From contig NZ_JJMN01000008.1 in NCBI RefSeq assembly GCF_000696385.1, positions 1 through 64,000 on the forward strand: a DNA stretch of 64,000 bases, written 5' to 3'. Position numbers and translations under genes: made by a program. The notes beneath the pieces are model-generated. The model saw only the letters and a program-made list of their open reading frames with translations. It was not told the origin of the DNA and did no database searches. The DNA is from Vibrio metoecus. GTDB lineage: Bacteria > Pseudomonadota > Gammaproteobacteria > Enterobacterales > Vibrionaceae. Every line of letters starts with the position of its first letter. Positions within the stretch are counted from its first letter, which is position 1. This document shows, in pieces, positions 11,647-20,989 of the stretch.

Positions 11647-13026
11647 ATGAAAATCATCATTCTTGGTGCAGGACAAGTCGGTGGCACGCTCGCCGAAAAC
11701 TTGGTGGGCGAAAATAACGACATTACTGTTGTCGATAAAAACGCTGACCGACTGCGCGATTTACAAGATAAATATGATTTACGGGTGGTCAATGGTCATG
11801 CCAGCCATCCCGATGTACTGCGTGAAGCAGGCGCACAAGATGCCGATATGCTGGTTGCCGTCACCAACACTGATGAGACCAACATGGCGGCTTGTCAGGT
11901 GGCCTTTACTCTGTTTAATACGCCCAACCGAATTGCCCGTATTCGCTCTCCGCAGTATCTGGCAGAAAAAGAAGCACTGTTCCAATCAGGGGCTGTACCG
12001 GTTGATCACTTGATCGCACCGGAAGAACTGGTCACCAGTTATATCGAGCGCTTGATCCAATACCCAGGCGCATTGCAAGTGGTGAGCTTCGCGGAAGAGA
12101 AAGTTAGCCTTGTGGCAGTCAAAGCGTATTACGGTGGTCCTCTGGTCGGTAACGCCCTTTCTGCCCTGCGTGATCACATGCCACACATTGATACTCGTGT
12201 GGCGGCGATTTTCCGCCAAGGCCGCCCCATCCGGCCGCAAGGCACCACGATTATAGAAGCCGATGACGAAGTGTTTTTCGTCGCAGCCAGCAACCACATT
12301 CGCTCAGTAATGAGTGAGTTGCAGCGCCTAGAAAAACCCTATCGCCGAATCATGATTGTCGGCGGCGGCAACATAGGTGCAAGCCTTGCAAAACGCTTGG
12401 AACACACTTACAGCGTGAAGTTGATTGAGCGAAGTTACCAGCGTGCTGAGCAGCTCTCTGAAGAGTTGGAAAACACCATCGTGTTCTGCGGCGATGCTGC
12501 CGATCAGGAATTGCTCTCGGAAGAGAACATTGATCAGGTTGATGTGTTTATCGCGCTCACCAACGAAGATGAAACCAACATCATGTCGGCCATGCTTGCC
12601 AAACGCATGGGTGCCAAAAAAGCCATGGTGCTGATCCAACGCAGCGGCTATGTCGACTTAGTTCAAGGTGGCGTGATTGATGTGGCCATTTCACCACAGC
12701 AAGCAACCATCTCTGCCCTGTTAACTCACGTGCGTCGTGCCGACATTGTTAACGTCTCTTCATTACGTCGTGGCGCTGCAGAAGCGATCGAAGCGATTGC
12801 ACATGGCGATGAAGCGACGTCAAAAGTCGTAGGGCGCGCAGTGGGTGATATCAAACTGCCACCGGGTACGACCATTGGTGCCATTGTGCGCGGTGAAGAA
12901 GTGCTGATTGCCCATGACCGCACCGTTATCGAGCAAGACGACCACGTCGTCATGTTCTTGGTTAGTATAAAAAATATGTGCCCGACGTCGGAAGCTCTAT
13001 TCCAGCCGAGCCCATTCTTCTTGTAA
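11647..13026 (+). CDS. trkA: Trk potassium uptake regulatory subunit TrkA (C-terminal patch scrambled)
   Basis: Cytoplasmic NAD(H)-binding RCK subunit of the Trk K+ uptake system. Starting at ATG 11647 ([20 protein letters not shown]) it has two tandem RCK-N Rossmann domains, [11 protein letters not shown] and [13 protein letters not shown], each followed by an RCK-C domain. Near the end residues 440-450 read [10 protein letters not shown] where the family has about VDKKYVPDV. Extra bases near 12964, 12966 and 12990 explain this and restore the frame for the conserved ending [11 protein letters not shown]. The true length is probably 458 residues. trkH follows after 11 nt. Confidence 0.95.
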   Translation: MKIIILGAGQVGGTLAENLVGENNDITVVDKNADRLRDLQDKYDLRVVNGHASHPDVLREAGAQDADMLVAVTNTDETNMAACQVAFTLFNTPNRIARIRSPQYLAEKEALFQSGAVPVDHLIAPEELVTSYIERLIQYPGALQVVSFAEEKVSLVAVKAYYGGPLVGNALSALRDHMPHIDTRVAAIFRQGRPIRPQGTTIIEADDEVFFVAASNHIRSVMSELQRLEKPYRRIMIVGGGNIGASLAKRLEHTYSVKLIERSYQRAEQLSEELENTIVFCGDAADQELLSEENIDQVDVFIALTNEDETNIMSAMLAKRMGAKKAMVLIQRSGYVDLVQGGVIDVAISPQQATISALLTHVRRADIVNVSSLRRGAAEAIEAIAHGDEATSKVVGRAVGDIKLPPGTTIGAIVRGEEVLIAHDRTVIEQDDHVVMFLVSIKNMCPTSEALFQPSPFFL

Positions 13027-13037
13027 GGGCTGGCGTC

Positions 13038-14484
13038 ATGCTCAACTTACGCCCCATTACCTTTATCATCGGGCTGGTGTTATCGAAACTCGCCCTCTTT
13101 ATGTATGTGCCGACACTGGTCGCTTTTTTCACCGGTAGCGGTGGTTTCCTTGATTTCGCACAAGCGGTGATCATTACCCATCTGGTTGCCTTTCTCTGCC
13201 TAAGCATTGGTCGTACGGACAGTTTTCGCCTCAATGTTCGCGATATGTTCTTGATCACCAGCTTGGTATGGACGATTGCCAGCGCGTTTGCCGCTCTGCC
13301 TTTTGTGTTTATCAACCACATCAGCTTTACCGACGCCTATTTTGAAACCATGTCCGGCTTGACCACGACAGGCTCCACGGTACTCAGCGGCTTGGACGAT
13401 ATGCCACCCAGTATTCTGCTGTGGCGTTCCATCTTGCAATGGTTAGGTGGTGTGGGCTTTATCGTAATGGCGGTAGCGGTACTCCCAATGCTCAATGTGG
13501 GGGGGAGTGAAGCTGTTCCAAACCGAATCCTCAGATTGGTCGGATAAAAGCAGTCCACGCGCAAAAACCGTGGCAAAAAATATTGTGGCAGTCTATCTCG
13601 TACTGACTGGCTTATGTTTTGTCGGTTACATCGCCACTGGGATGACCCCTTTTGAAGCAATCAACCACGCCTTTACCACACTTTCAACTGGTGGGTATTC
13701 CACCAGTGATAGTTCGATGAATCGTTTTTCGCATGGCGCACACTGGGTCGCAACCCTATTTATGTTTCTCGGCGGTTTACCCTTTTTACTTTTCGTGCAA
13801 GTGTTACGTAAACAGAGCCCTCGCGCCCTCTTTAAAGATGAGCAAGTCCGCGGCTTCTTCTGGTTGTTTATGGTTTCGAGCTTGATTGTCGCCACTTGGT
13901 TATGGCTGCATAACGGCTATACCATCTTAGATGCACTCCGAGTTTCGATGTTCAACATCGTTTCCGTCGTCACAACAACCGGTTATGGTCTGGATGATTT
14001 CACCGCTTGGGGCGCTCTTCCCTCAACGATTTTTGCGTTCTTATTGATGGCCGGTGCCTGCTCTGGCTCGACCTCTGGTGGGATCAAGGTATTCCGCTTC
14101 CAGATCGCGATGGCACTACTCAAAAAGCAACTGCTGAACCTTATCCACCCTTCTGGCATTTTTATCCAGCGCTATAACAAGCGTCCAGTCAACGAGGAGA
14201 TCATCCGCTCGGTGGTTGCGTTTGGCTTGACCTTTTTTATCACTATCGTGGTACTGGCAGGCGCACTCTCCGCAATGGGGTTGGATTCCATCACCAGCAT
14301 CTCAGGTGCCGTCACCGCGGTGGCCAACGTCGGCCCAGGAATGGGTACCGTGATCGGTCCAACCGGTAATTTTGCGCCGTTGCCTGATGCGGCAAAATGG
14401 TTGTTGAGCTTCGGTATGTTGATGGGACGCTTAGAGATTCTCACCATCTTAGTGCTGTTTTTCCCCGCCTTCTGGCGCCACTAA
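13038..14484 (+). CDS. trkH: Trk potassium transporter membrane subunit TrkH (frameshifted here)
   Basis: Integral membrane K+-translocating subunit with multiple hydrophobic segments and the selectivity-filter regions of the Trk/Ktr family: TMSGLTTTGSTVLSG, FTTLSTGGYSTSDSS, VTTTGYGLDDF and AVANVGPGMG. ATG 13038 opens the frame. It breaks near 13507, where GGG ATG AAG CTG is expected but an extra G separates A from TG, so the first frame stops at 13547 and the second continues to 14484. Removing one base gives about 481 residues, close to the family length. It is paired with trkA immediately upstream. Confidence 0.93.
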
Positions 14485-14498
14485 CAAGAAGAAAAGTG

Positions 14499-15050
14499 AT
14501 GATGAAAAGGTTCGTTTGGGCGGTTGGATTAGCCAGCCTGACTCTACAGGCTTTCGCCACAGAAATACTGCAGCTGAAAGATGGCCGTTCCGTGCAGCTT
14601 AATAATGATTTCACTTGGCATTATGTGTCAGAAAACCCAGCCGGCAGCACCACGTCCGTAGCTGTCGTGCCAGTCATTCTTCAACCAACCCTCTCTACCG
14701 TAACCGTCAAAGTGGGGGACAATAGACCGATATTACAACTGAGTGATTCGGGGGTGGATGTGGTACTCAGCAACCCACGCTATGAACAAGGTAAACTCAA
14801 ACTCGATAGCGCCATCACCAACCAAAGCAGTCAAGCCGTGATTGCCGTGCGTTTAACGGTGCGAGTGCAAGATGCACAAGGGGTTTGGTGTGATGAGCAA
14901 GAAGTGACGGTTTGGCAGTCGATCAAACGCATGGCCGAGACCTATCTACGCCCACACACCTCCGTGGCAGGGAAACCTCTGGAATTCATCGTTGACCAGC
15001 AACCTGAGTACCCGCTGCACGTAACCATTCAGCAAGTCGAGACGCGCTAA
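14499..15050 (+). CDS. Exported DUF3157-like protein of unknown function
   Basis: A 183-residue protein with a signal peptide (MMKRFVWAVGLASLTLQAFA). The mature N terminus has a short motif, TEILQLKDGRSVQLNNDFTWHYV, seen in small periplasmic proteins annotated DUF3157. I cannot assign a function. It starts 14 nt after trkH and is the last gene before a hairpin. Two ATG codons (14499 and 14502) are possible starts. Confidence 0.75.
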   Translation: MMKRFVWAVGLASLTLQAFATEILQLKDGRSVQLNNDFTWHYVSENPAGSTTSVAVVPVILQPTLSTVTVKVGDNRPILQLSDSGVDVVLSNPRYEQGKLKLDSAITNQSSQAVIAVRLTVRVQDAQGVWCDEQEVTVWQSIKRMAETYLRPHTSVAGKPLEFIVDQQPEYPLHVTIQQVETR

Positions 15051-15069
15051 CCCGTTAGCGCGCCTTTTG
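15044..15069 (+). terminator. Hairpin terminator after the DUF3157-like gene
   Basis: CGCGCTAAC / GTTAGCGCG stem beginning inside the final codons, followed by CCTTTTG. It ends the def-to-DUF3157 rightward run, before the convergent PAQR gene. Confidence 0.65.
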
Positions 15070-15088
15070 AGAATAGCGCACGCCCAGG

Positions 15089-15730
15089 TTAGATAGGATC
15101 AACATACAGATAGATGGCTAAGAAATGGCACGCACACCCCGCCAGTACAAAGGCATGCCAAATGGCATGATTGTAAGGAATCCGTTTGGCCACGTAGAAA
15201 ATCACACCCAGCGAATAGATAAGTCCACCCACCGCCAGCAGAGTTAGCCCACCCACCTCAAGATGAATGGCAAGCTGGTAAATCACGATCAGCGAAAGCC
15301 AACCCATAGTCAGATAAGTCACTAGCGAGAGCTTTTTGAAGCGGTAAACAAACGCGATCTTCATTAGGATGCCAATCAATGCCAGCGACCAAATAACGAT
15401 CATCAACCCAACCGCCAATGGTGTTCTCAAACTCACCAATAAAAACGGCGTATAGCTGCCGGCAATCAACAGATAAATAGCACAGTGGTCAAAGGTTTTG
15501 AGCCAACGCTTCGCACGTCGGTAAGGGATAGCATGATAAAGCGTTGATGCTAAAAATAGCGCAATCATACTGCCGCCATAAATACTCATGCTGGTAATCG
15601 TCAAAGCATCCGCTTGATGATCAAGCGCTTTGACCAACAGCAGCACTAAACCCACTATCCCTAAAAGCAGCCCTACACCATGGCTAATGGCGTTGGCGAC
15701 TTCTTCCTTAAAACTGTAACTATTGGACAT
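15089..15730 (-). CDS. Hemolysin III / PAQR-family membrane protein
   Basis: A seven-transmembrane protein of about 213 residues (start ATG 15730, [20 protein letters not shown]). The PAQR/HlyIII metal-site pattern is visible: SHGVG near the N terminus, [19 protein letters not shown], and [16 protein letters not shown] near the C terminus. The family name hemolysin III is historical. Related bacterial proteins (E. coli YqfA) act in membrane homeostasis and hemolytic activity should not be assumed. It is monocistronic, convergent with the DUF3157-like gene. Confidence 0.88.
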   Translation of the reverse strand: MSNSYSFKEEVANAISHGVGLLLGIVGLVLLLVKALDHQADALTITSMSIYGGSMIALFLASTLYHAIPYRRAKRWLKTFDHCAIYLLIAGSYTPFLLVSLRTPLAVGLMIVIWSLALIGILMKIAFVYRFKKLSLVTYLTMGWLSLIVIYQLAIHLEVGGLTLLAVGGLIYSLGVIFYVAKRIPYNHAIWHAFVLAGCACHFLAIYLYVDPI

Positions 15731-15811
15731 ATACACGCGATCCGAGCCTGAAAGTTGCCGTTAGTATCGCACATTGAGCGTACATGTGTTAGCTAAAAAT
15801 TCATACACTGA

Positions 15812-16603
15812 TCAGCACGTTTGATCGAGAAATTGCACCACTTGCTTGCCCACCTCATGGGGTGACGAGTGTGCTGACAAGGTTAACTCACGCTTCAATT
15901 CTCCGCGGCTAAGTAAACTCGCTAACATACCAGATGCTCCACGCTGATAGCGATCCACCTCAAACCAAAGTTGCAGTTTCTCATGATCACGATAGGCTGC
16001 AATTTCCACTTCACGCCAACGACCGTGAAAAGGCCCAGTGGTAGGGACAAATTCGAACTCTTGAACAAAGGGCAAAGCAAAGCCTTTAGCTTGTTCACAC
16101 GCCACCTGACGTAAACGTAAACCTTGTGCTTCAAGCGCACTAAAAATAGCATCCATCATCGGATCAGGGCGCACAGTGAGAATATCTTTGTCCGTCGGAT
16201 CGAGCGCCATCGTGATATCCAACCCCGTTTCCAACCAGACTTTGGCCTCCCCTATTGTTACTGGCGTGTTCCAAGGAATATCGAGCTCAATATCAAAATC
16301 TCGGGTTTCACCTGCCTCAATCGTAAATGCATACGGAAGTGACCAACTGGCGAGAGTGTAAGTGTGAGGGATGCGACGGATCTGCTGTCCCTGCTGCTGA
16401 CCACGATCATCAGCGGCTTCCGCGATATACCGGCAGCAAAGTTTAAGATCGATATTATCGATCTCTTGGGCAGAGGCACCACCATAAACATGGATGATCA
16501 CTTTAACCGACTGACCGGGGTAGAGCACTTCTTGCTGCAACACTGAATCCACTTTGGCTGAACCAATCCCAAAACTCGCTAGGGTTTTCTTGATAAACGA
16601 CAT
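15812..16603 (-). CDS. Spo0M-like (SpoOM) family protein
   Basis: A 263-residue soluble protein resembling Bacillus Spo0M, an arrestin-like beta-sandwich protein. Family signatures include the N terminus MSFIKKTLASFGIGSAKVDSVL and the segments YPGQSVKVIIHVYGG and EIDNIDLKLCCRY. ATG 16603 is chosen because GGAGG precedes it; a longer ORF to 16654 has no such site. Its role in a non-sporulating Vibrio is unknown. It stands alone. Confidence 0.85.
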   Translation of the reverse strand: MSFIKKTLASFGIGSAKVDSVLQQEVLYPGQSVKVIIHVYGGASAQEIDNIDLKLCCRYIAEAADDRGQQQGQQIRRIPHTYTLASWSLPYAFTIEAGETRDFDIELDIPWNTPVTIGEAKVWLETGLDITMALDPTDKDILTVRPDPMMDAIFSALEAQGLRLRQVACEQAKGFALPFVQEFEFVPTTGPFHGRWREVEIAAYRDHEKLQLWFEVDRYQRGASGMLASLLSRGELKRELTLSAHSSPHEVGKQVVQFLDQTC

Positions 16604-16887
16604 ACACACCTCCAGCAGTGAGAACTGCATAGTAAAAACGAACCGAAATCTCACTCAATCGACGCAGATAAAAATAAATGTTACGCAAAATTGGTCAACT
16701 ATCGATCATTCTAGTAACTGGTGCTAATCTATCAACGATATGAACGCATATCATTATTCCTGTCTCATTGTTCGGATCGGCAATCGCCAAAAGAGTGAAT
16801 CGAGGTTTCGTCCTGTTACTAAGCTCCACTCATAATGATTCAGGGTTTACCATCGGCAATGGATATGCCTGACAGTTAGGTTATGTC
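16604..16887. other. Intergenic region upstream of a small ORF
   Basis: About 284 nt between the Spo0M-like gene (leftward) and the 55-codon ORF (rightward). It must hold divergent promoters, but I find no strong -35/-10 pair. Just before and inside the small ORF, CCTGAC (16869-16874) can pair with GTCAGG (16903-16908), which would enclose the start codon in a stem-loop. Confidence 0.4.
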
Positions 16888-17055
16888 ATGCGCCCAACAA
16901 CCGTCAGGTTTTCACATACAAACCGTAGTGCAATGCGTCGCCGCAGTGGTTTTGCAGTGGCCCTAGTTGCAAAAAAGACAGCAACAGCCCCCACGCTGGT
17001 TGAAAGAAATGCGTTGACCGCATCCCCCGAAACCAAAGTGGTTCAGGCAGCTTAA
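16888..17055 (+). CDS. Unrecognised 55-residue basic protein
   Basis: A short ORF starting MRPTTVRFSHTNRSAMRRRS and ending ETKVVQAA. It has a strongly basic N terminus, a short hydrophobic stretch (GFAVALVA), then an Ala/Thr-rich tail. There is no family I recognise. A strong intrinsic terminator begins 4 nt after the stop, so this is a discrete transcription unit: either a real small gene or a regulatory RNA. The ribosome site (TTAGG, about 8 nt upstream) is modest. Confidence 0.5.
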   Translation: MRPTTVRFSHTNRSAMRRRSGFAVALVAKKTATAPTLVERNALTASPETKVVQAA

Positions 17056-17058
17056 TCA

Positions 17059-17086
17059 GAAAGCGCAGTTAATCTGCGCTTTTTTC
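17059..17086 (+). terminator. Intrinsic terminator after the 55-codon ORF
   Basis: AAAGCGCAG / CTGCGCTTT stem with loop TTAAT, followed by a run of T. It is a classical rho-independent terminator on the plus strand. Confidence 0.88.
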
Positions 17087-17140
17087 TTGCCGATGAATTG
17101 GTATTACCCAACGCTTTTGATACCTTTAGCCACAAATCAC

Positions 17141-17268
17141 TATACCCAAACAACTTGGAGTTGCAGGTAGGCGGCAAGTGAGTGAGTCCCCATGAGCATA
17201 GATAGACTATGTGATTGGGGTGAACGAACGTAGCCAACACCCCTGCAGCTTCAAGTAGGAAGGGTATA
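17141..17268. repeat. ERIC element, copy 1
   Basis: A 128-bp element bounded by inverted ends TATACCC / GGGTATA. The core, including GTGAGTCCCCATGAGC, GTGATTGGGGTGAACG and GCCAACACCCCTGCAGCTTC, corresponds to the ERIC consensus (GTGAATCCCCAGGAGC, GTGACTGGGGTGAGCG). ERIC elements are known to be abundant in V. cholerae. It lies just upstream of yihD, so it is probably in that gene's leader or promoter region. A second copy is at 37621-37747. Confidence 0.92.
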
Positions 17269-17288
17269 TAAAAATTGTGGAGAAAGTC

Positions 17289-17558
17289 ATGAAATGTCAT
17301 CGCGTAGAAGAACTACTACAACTACTTGAGCCCGAGTGGCACAAAGATTCCGAACTTAATCTGATTCAATTTCTTCTGAAGCTGGCTCAAGAAGCGGGTT
17401 ATCAAGGTGCACTGGAAGATCTCACCGACGATGTGCTGATCTATCATACTAAAAATGCGCAATAGCGACCAAAGATGAAGTGATTCCGTGGGCTGAAAAA
17501 GGATTATGAAGATGATTTCAAAACGGCGATTTTACGCGCCCGTGGCGTAATCAAATAA
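17289..17558 (+). CDS. yihD: YihD family protein (three extra bases disrupt the frame)
   Basis: Small conserved protein, about 88 residues when corrected, resembling E. coli YihD, of unknown function. ATG 17289 follows GGAGA. As written the frame stops at 17465 after [12 protein letters not shown]. Removing single bases at about 17448 (A), 17473 (A) and 17489 (T) restores [20 protein letters not shown] and [19 protein letters not shown], ending at 17558. Three extra bases within about 40 nt is strikingly dense. An intrinsic terminator follows. Confidence 0.85.
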
Positions 17559-17592
17559 TCCCACTCCCCTGTTTAATCAACAGAAAATTGCA

Positions 17593-17620
17593 CAAAAGCG
17601 GCCTTGGCCGCTTTTTTATT
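17593..17620 (+). terminator. Terminator after yihD
   Basis: AAAAGCGGCC / GGCCGCTTTT stem with a tiny TT loop followed by a T tract. Confidence 0.85.
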
Positions 17621-17819
17621 ACTTGGTTAATATCGTGAAGAAATGTAAGGAAATTTGTTGTTAAAGGTTGATTGCCTTAAAGAAATAAACTGGAGATTAA
17701 CGCTATACTTACGCCCTAAAAAGTAATCAGCCCCCTCTAGCCTTCTTACTGAGGGAATGAGCAATGTATTTGAGTGTGAACAACAGAAATCACACCGAAT
17801 GCCCAGAAAGGATAGTGTC

Positions 17820-19244
17820 ATGAGTCAGGATAAAATCGATGTCAAAGATGTGACTCCCAAAGTGTTCAACCCCAAGACCCACAAAGGCCAGGGCGGAGAT
17901 CGCTTTAACCCCAGCAATCGCATCTATGTTCGTGAAAGTAAAGGTACTTATCAGAAATTACGCCGTTATGGTGGCTGGTTTCTGCTGCTCCTGTTTGGGT
18001 TAGTACCATGGATTTCTTATGGCGATCGACAAGCCATCTTACTTGATATCGGAAATCAACAATTTAACTTCTTTGGTACCACTCTCTACCCACAAGATCT
18101 CACTCTGCTCGCGCTGCTGTTTATGATCGCCGCCTTTGGTCTGTTCTTTATCACCACCTTCTTAGGCCGAGTCTGGTGTGGTTATCTCTGCCCGCAAACC
18201 GTATGGACTTTTATGTACATCTGGTTTGAAGAGAAACTGGAAGGCAATGCCAACAAAAGACGCAAACAAGACAACAGTCCAATGACGGCAGAACTTGTTG
18301 CACGTAAAACCCTTAAACATCTGGCTTGGTTTGCGATTGCGCTAGTCACTGGGTTTACCTTCGTAGGCTATTTTGTCCCTGTTCGCGAACTTGTCATTGA
18401 TTTCTTCACTTTTAACTCCACCTTTTGGCCCGTGTTTTGGGTGATGTTTTTTGCCATCTGTACTTACGGAAATGCAGGTTGGATGCGTTCGATTATGTGC
18501 ATCCACATGTGTCCTTACGCACGTTTTCAATCCGCCATGTTCGATAAAGATACGTTTATCGTGGGGTACGATGCCGCACGCGGCGAACAACGCGGCCCGC
18601 GCGCTCGTAAAGCGGATCCGAAAGCATTAGGGCTTGGTGACTGTATTGATTGTGATCTGTGTGTACAAGTCTGCCCAACCGGTATCGATATTCGAGATGG
18701 CCTGCAATACGAGTGTATTAACTGTGGTGCGTGTATTGATGCTTGTGACAACACCATGGAGCGCATGGGCTACGAAAAAGGGCTAATCAATTACACAACC
18801 GAACATCGTCTCTCAGGCAAGCACACCAAAGTATTGCGCCCGAAACTGCTTGGCTATGGCGCCGTGCTACTGGTCATGATTGGATTGTTCTTTGTCCAAG
18901 TTGCCTCGGTTGACCCTGCCGGGCTCTCAGTATTACGTGATCGTACCCAGTTGTTTAGAACCAACGGCTCCGGTGAAATTGAAAACACTTACAACCTGAA
19001 AGTGATCAATAAAACCCAGCAGCCACAAACCTATCAGCTCTCGGTAAAAGGATTGGATCAGGTCTCTTGGTACGGTAAACAAACGATCGTCGTTCAACCT
19101 GGAGAAGTCCTCAATCTCCCGATGAGTCTTGGTGTCAAACCCGAAAATCTTAGCTCTGCGGTAATCACAATTCAGTTTATACTGCACGATGAAAGCCACC
19201 AATTTACCCTTGAAGTCGAGAGCCGGTTTATTCAAAAGCTCTGA
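17820..19244 (+). CDS. ccoG: CcoG/RdxA-type polyferredoxin for cytochrome cbb3 oxidase biogenesis
   Basis: A 474-residue membrane iron-sulfur protein. CcoG is known to be a cupric reductase assisting copper insertion in cbb3 oxidase. It has about four transmembrane segments in the N-terminal part, the conserved WCGYLCPQTVW motif, two 4Fe-4S clusters (CIDCDLCVQVCPTG and CINCGACIDACDNTM), a further membrane helix and a C-terminal Ig-like domain. ATG 17820 is chosen because the family N terminus begins there. No cbb3 structural genes are nearby. A terminator follows at 19260. Confidence 0.92.
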   Translation: MSQDKIDVKDVTPKVFNPKTHKGQGGDRFNPSNRIYVRESKGTYQKLRRYGGWFLLLLFGLVPWISYGDRQAILLDIGNQQFNFFGTTLYPQDLTLLALLFMIAAFGLFFITTFLGRVWCGYLCPQTVWTFMYIWFEEKLEGNANKRRKQDNSPMTAELVARKTLKHLAWFAIALVTGFTFVGYFVPVRELVIDFFTFNSTFWPVFWVMFFAICTYGNAGWMRSIMCIHMCPYARFQSAMFDKDTFIVGYDAARGEQRGPRARKADPKALGLGDCIDCDLCVQVCPTGIDIRDGLQYECINCGACIDACDNTMERMGYEKGLINYTTEHRLSGKHTKVLRPKLLGYGAVLLVMIGLFFVQVASVDPAGLSVLRDRTQLFRTNGSGEIENTYNLKVINKTQQPQTYQLSVKGLDQVSWYGKQTIVVQPGEVLNLPMSLGVKPENLSSAVITIQFILHDESHQFTLEVESRFIQKL

Positions 19245-19259
19245 CCTACATCAGTATGG

Positions 19260-19288
19260 AAAAGGGCTCAGTAATGAGCCCTTTTTAT
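19260..19288 (+). terminator. Terminator after ccoG that overlaps the srkA start region
   Basis: AAAGGGCTCA / TGAGCCCTTT stem with loop GTAA, followed by TTTATT. One of the candidate srkA start codons (ATG 19274) and its AAGGG ribosome site lie in this hairpin. Confidence 0.75.
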
Positions 19289-20279
19289 TCAATGACCCAA
19301 GCCACTTTTCACTTTGATGCTTTAACCCCAGATCTCATTTGGTATGCGCTGGAAAGTATCGGTATTCGCGCTGAGTCGGGCTTTTTGCCGCTCAACAGCT
19401 ATGAAAACCGCGTTTACCAGTTTACCGATGAAGAACGCCGTCGTTTTGTGGTGAAGTTCTATCGCCCACAGCGCTGGAGCAACGAACAGATCCAAGAAGA
19501 ACACGATTTCGCTTTAGAATTGGAGCAAGAAGAGATCCCTATCGTACCTCCGCTAGCTTTCAATGGTGCGACCTTACACCACTACCAAGGCTATCGATTT
19601 GCTCTGTTCAACAGTATGGGCGGACGCCAATACGAAGTGGATAATGAACAACATCTCGAATGGGTCGGCCGCTTTCTTGGTCGCATTCATAAAGTCGGGG
19701 CAAGCAAGCCATTCATCCATCGCCCCACGCTCTCGCTGGATGAATATCTGCATCAACCAAGGCACATCCTTGAGTACAGCCACTGTATTCCTGCTCATTT
19801 GCAGCGGGTATTTTTTCATGATCTCGATATGTTGATTGCTGAAATCAAGCAGCATTGGGTCACGACCCAACCTCAGATCCGTCTGCATGGAGACTGCCAT
19901 CCCGGCAACATTCTATGGCGCGATGGCCCAATGTTTGTCGATCTGGATGACGCACGTAACGGCCCTGCCATTCAAGATTTGTGGATGCTGCTGCACGGCG
20001 TATCGGCAAGAAAAACTGCTGCAATTGGATATCTTGCTTGAAGGTTACCAAGAGTTTTGCGATTTTAATCACCAAGAATTGAAACTAATCGAGCCTTTAC
20101 GTGGTCTACGCATGGTGCACTACATGGCATGGCTCGCAAAACGCTGGCAAGATCCGGCTTTCCCTGTCGCATTTCCTTGGTTTAACGATGCGAAATATTG
20201 GGAGAATCAGATTCTCGCTTTCAAAGAGCAGATTGCCGCTCTGCAAGAATCCCCGCTGTCACTGCAACCGCAGTGGTAA
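19274..20279 (+). CDS. srkA: Stress response kinase A, SrkA/YihE (frameshifted here)
   Basis: A Ser/Thr kinase of the aminoglycoside-phosphotransferase fold; E. coli SrkA (YihE/RdoA) protects cells from envelope and oxidative stress. Family segments NSYENRVYQF, the catalytic loop LHGDCHPGNILW and the metal-site DLDDA are present. The frame breaks near 20001, where GGC GAT CGG is expected but an extra T gives GGCGTATCGG. The first frame stops at 20041 and the second runs to 20279. The corrected protein is about 330 residues. The start could be 19256, 19274 or 19292; 19274 has the best ribosome site. dsbA follows closely, as in E. coli. Confidence 0.9.
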
Positions 20280-20310
20280 GCAAACACAATAAAATTCAAT
20301 GGAGAAAGTC

Positions 20311-20916
20311 ATGAAAAAGCTGTTTGCACTGGTTGCAACTCTGATGTTAAGCGTTTCAGCCTATGCTGCTCAATTTAAAGAAGGCGAGCATTACCAAGTA
20401 CTGAAAACGCCCGTATCTTCTACACCGATGGTCAGTGAGTTCTTTTCCTTCTATTGTCCACACTGTAATACTTTCGAGCCGATTATTGCTCAGTTGAAGC
20501 AAAAGCTTCCAGAAGGCGTGACGCTGCAGAAAAACCATGTCTCTTTCATGGGCGGTGCGATGGGTAAGGCGATGAGCAAAGCTTACGCGACGATGATTGC
20601 ACTGGAAGTGGAAGATAAAATGGTTCCTGTGATGTTTAACCGTATCCACACGCTACGTAAGCCACCGAAAGACGAACAAGAACTGCGTCAAATCTTCCTC
20701 GATGAGGGTGTGGATGCGGCGAAATTTGATGCGGCTTACAACGGTTTTGCGGTTGACTCTATGGTGCGCCGTTTTGACAAACTATTCCAAGACAGTGGTT
20801 TAACGGGTGTACCTGCCGTTATCGTCAATAATCGCTACCTTGTGCAAGGTCAATCGGTAAAGTCGCTTGATGAATATTTTGAACTAGTGAATTTCCTGCT
20901 GACTCAAAAGCAGTAA
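20311..20916 (+). CDS. dsbA: Thiol:disulfide interchange protein DsbA
   Basis: Periplasmic oxidant that introduces disulfides in exported proteins. In V. cholerae it is needed for folding of secreted virulence factors (TcpG). ATG 20311 follows GGAGA. The 201-residue precursor has a signal peptide ending SAYA, the active site C49-P-H-C52, and the cis-proline segment [10 protein letters not shown]. It is 31 nt downstream of srkA and probably co-transcribed with it, with a terminator after. Confidence 0.97.
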   Translation: MKKLFALVATLMLSVSAYAAQFKEGEHYQVLKTPVSSTPMVSEFFSFYCPHCNTFEPIIAQLKQKLPEGVTLQKNHVSFMGGAMGKAMSKAYATMIALEVEDKMVPVMFNRIHTLRKPPKDEQELRQIFLDEGVDAAKFDAAYNGFAVDSMVRRFDKLFQDSGLTGVPAVIVNNRYLVQGQSVKSLDEYFELVNFLLTQKQ

Positions 20917-20945
20917 TTCAAACCGATACTCAAGTGTTGGAAAAA

Positions 20946-20977
20946 CGAAGGGAGCCAATGGCTCCCTTCTTGTTATT
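20946..20977 (+). terminator. Terminator between dsbA and the acyltransferase gene
   Basis: GAAGGGAGCC / GGCTCCCTTC stem with loop AAT, followed by a T-rich tract. It can function for dsbA on the plus strand. Confidence 0.8.
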
Positions 20978-20989
20978 TAAATCTCATCA

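Noticed and set aside
15089..15730. A haemolysin virulence gene
   Set aside because: Hemolysin III is a family name for PAQR-type membrane proteins; nothing in sequence or context indicates a toxin.
17141..17268. Integron VCR (attC) repeat or insertion sequence
   Set aside because: Length and internal blocks match ERIC, there is no attC R''/R' core structure and no transposase.
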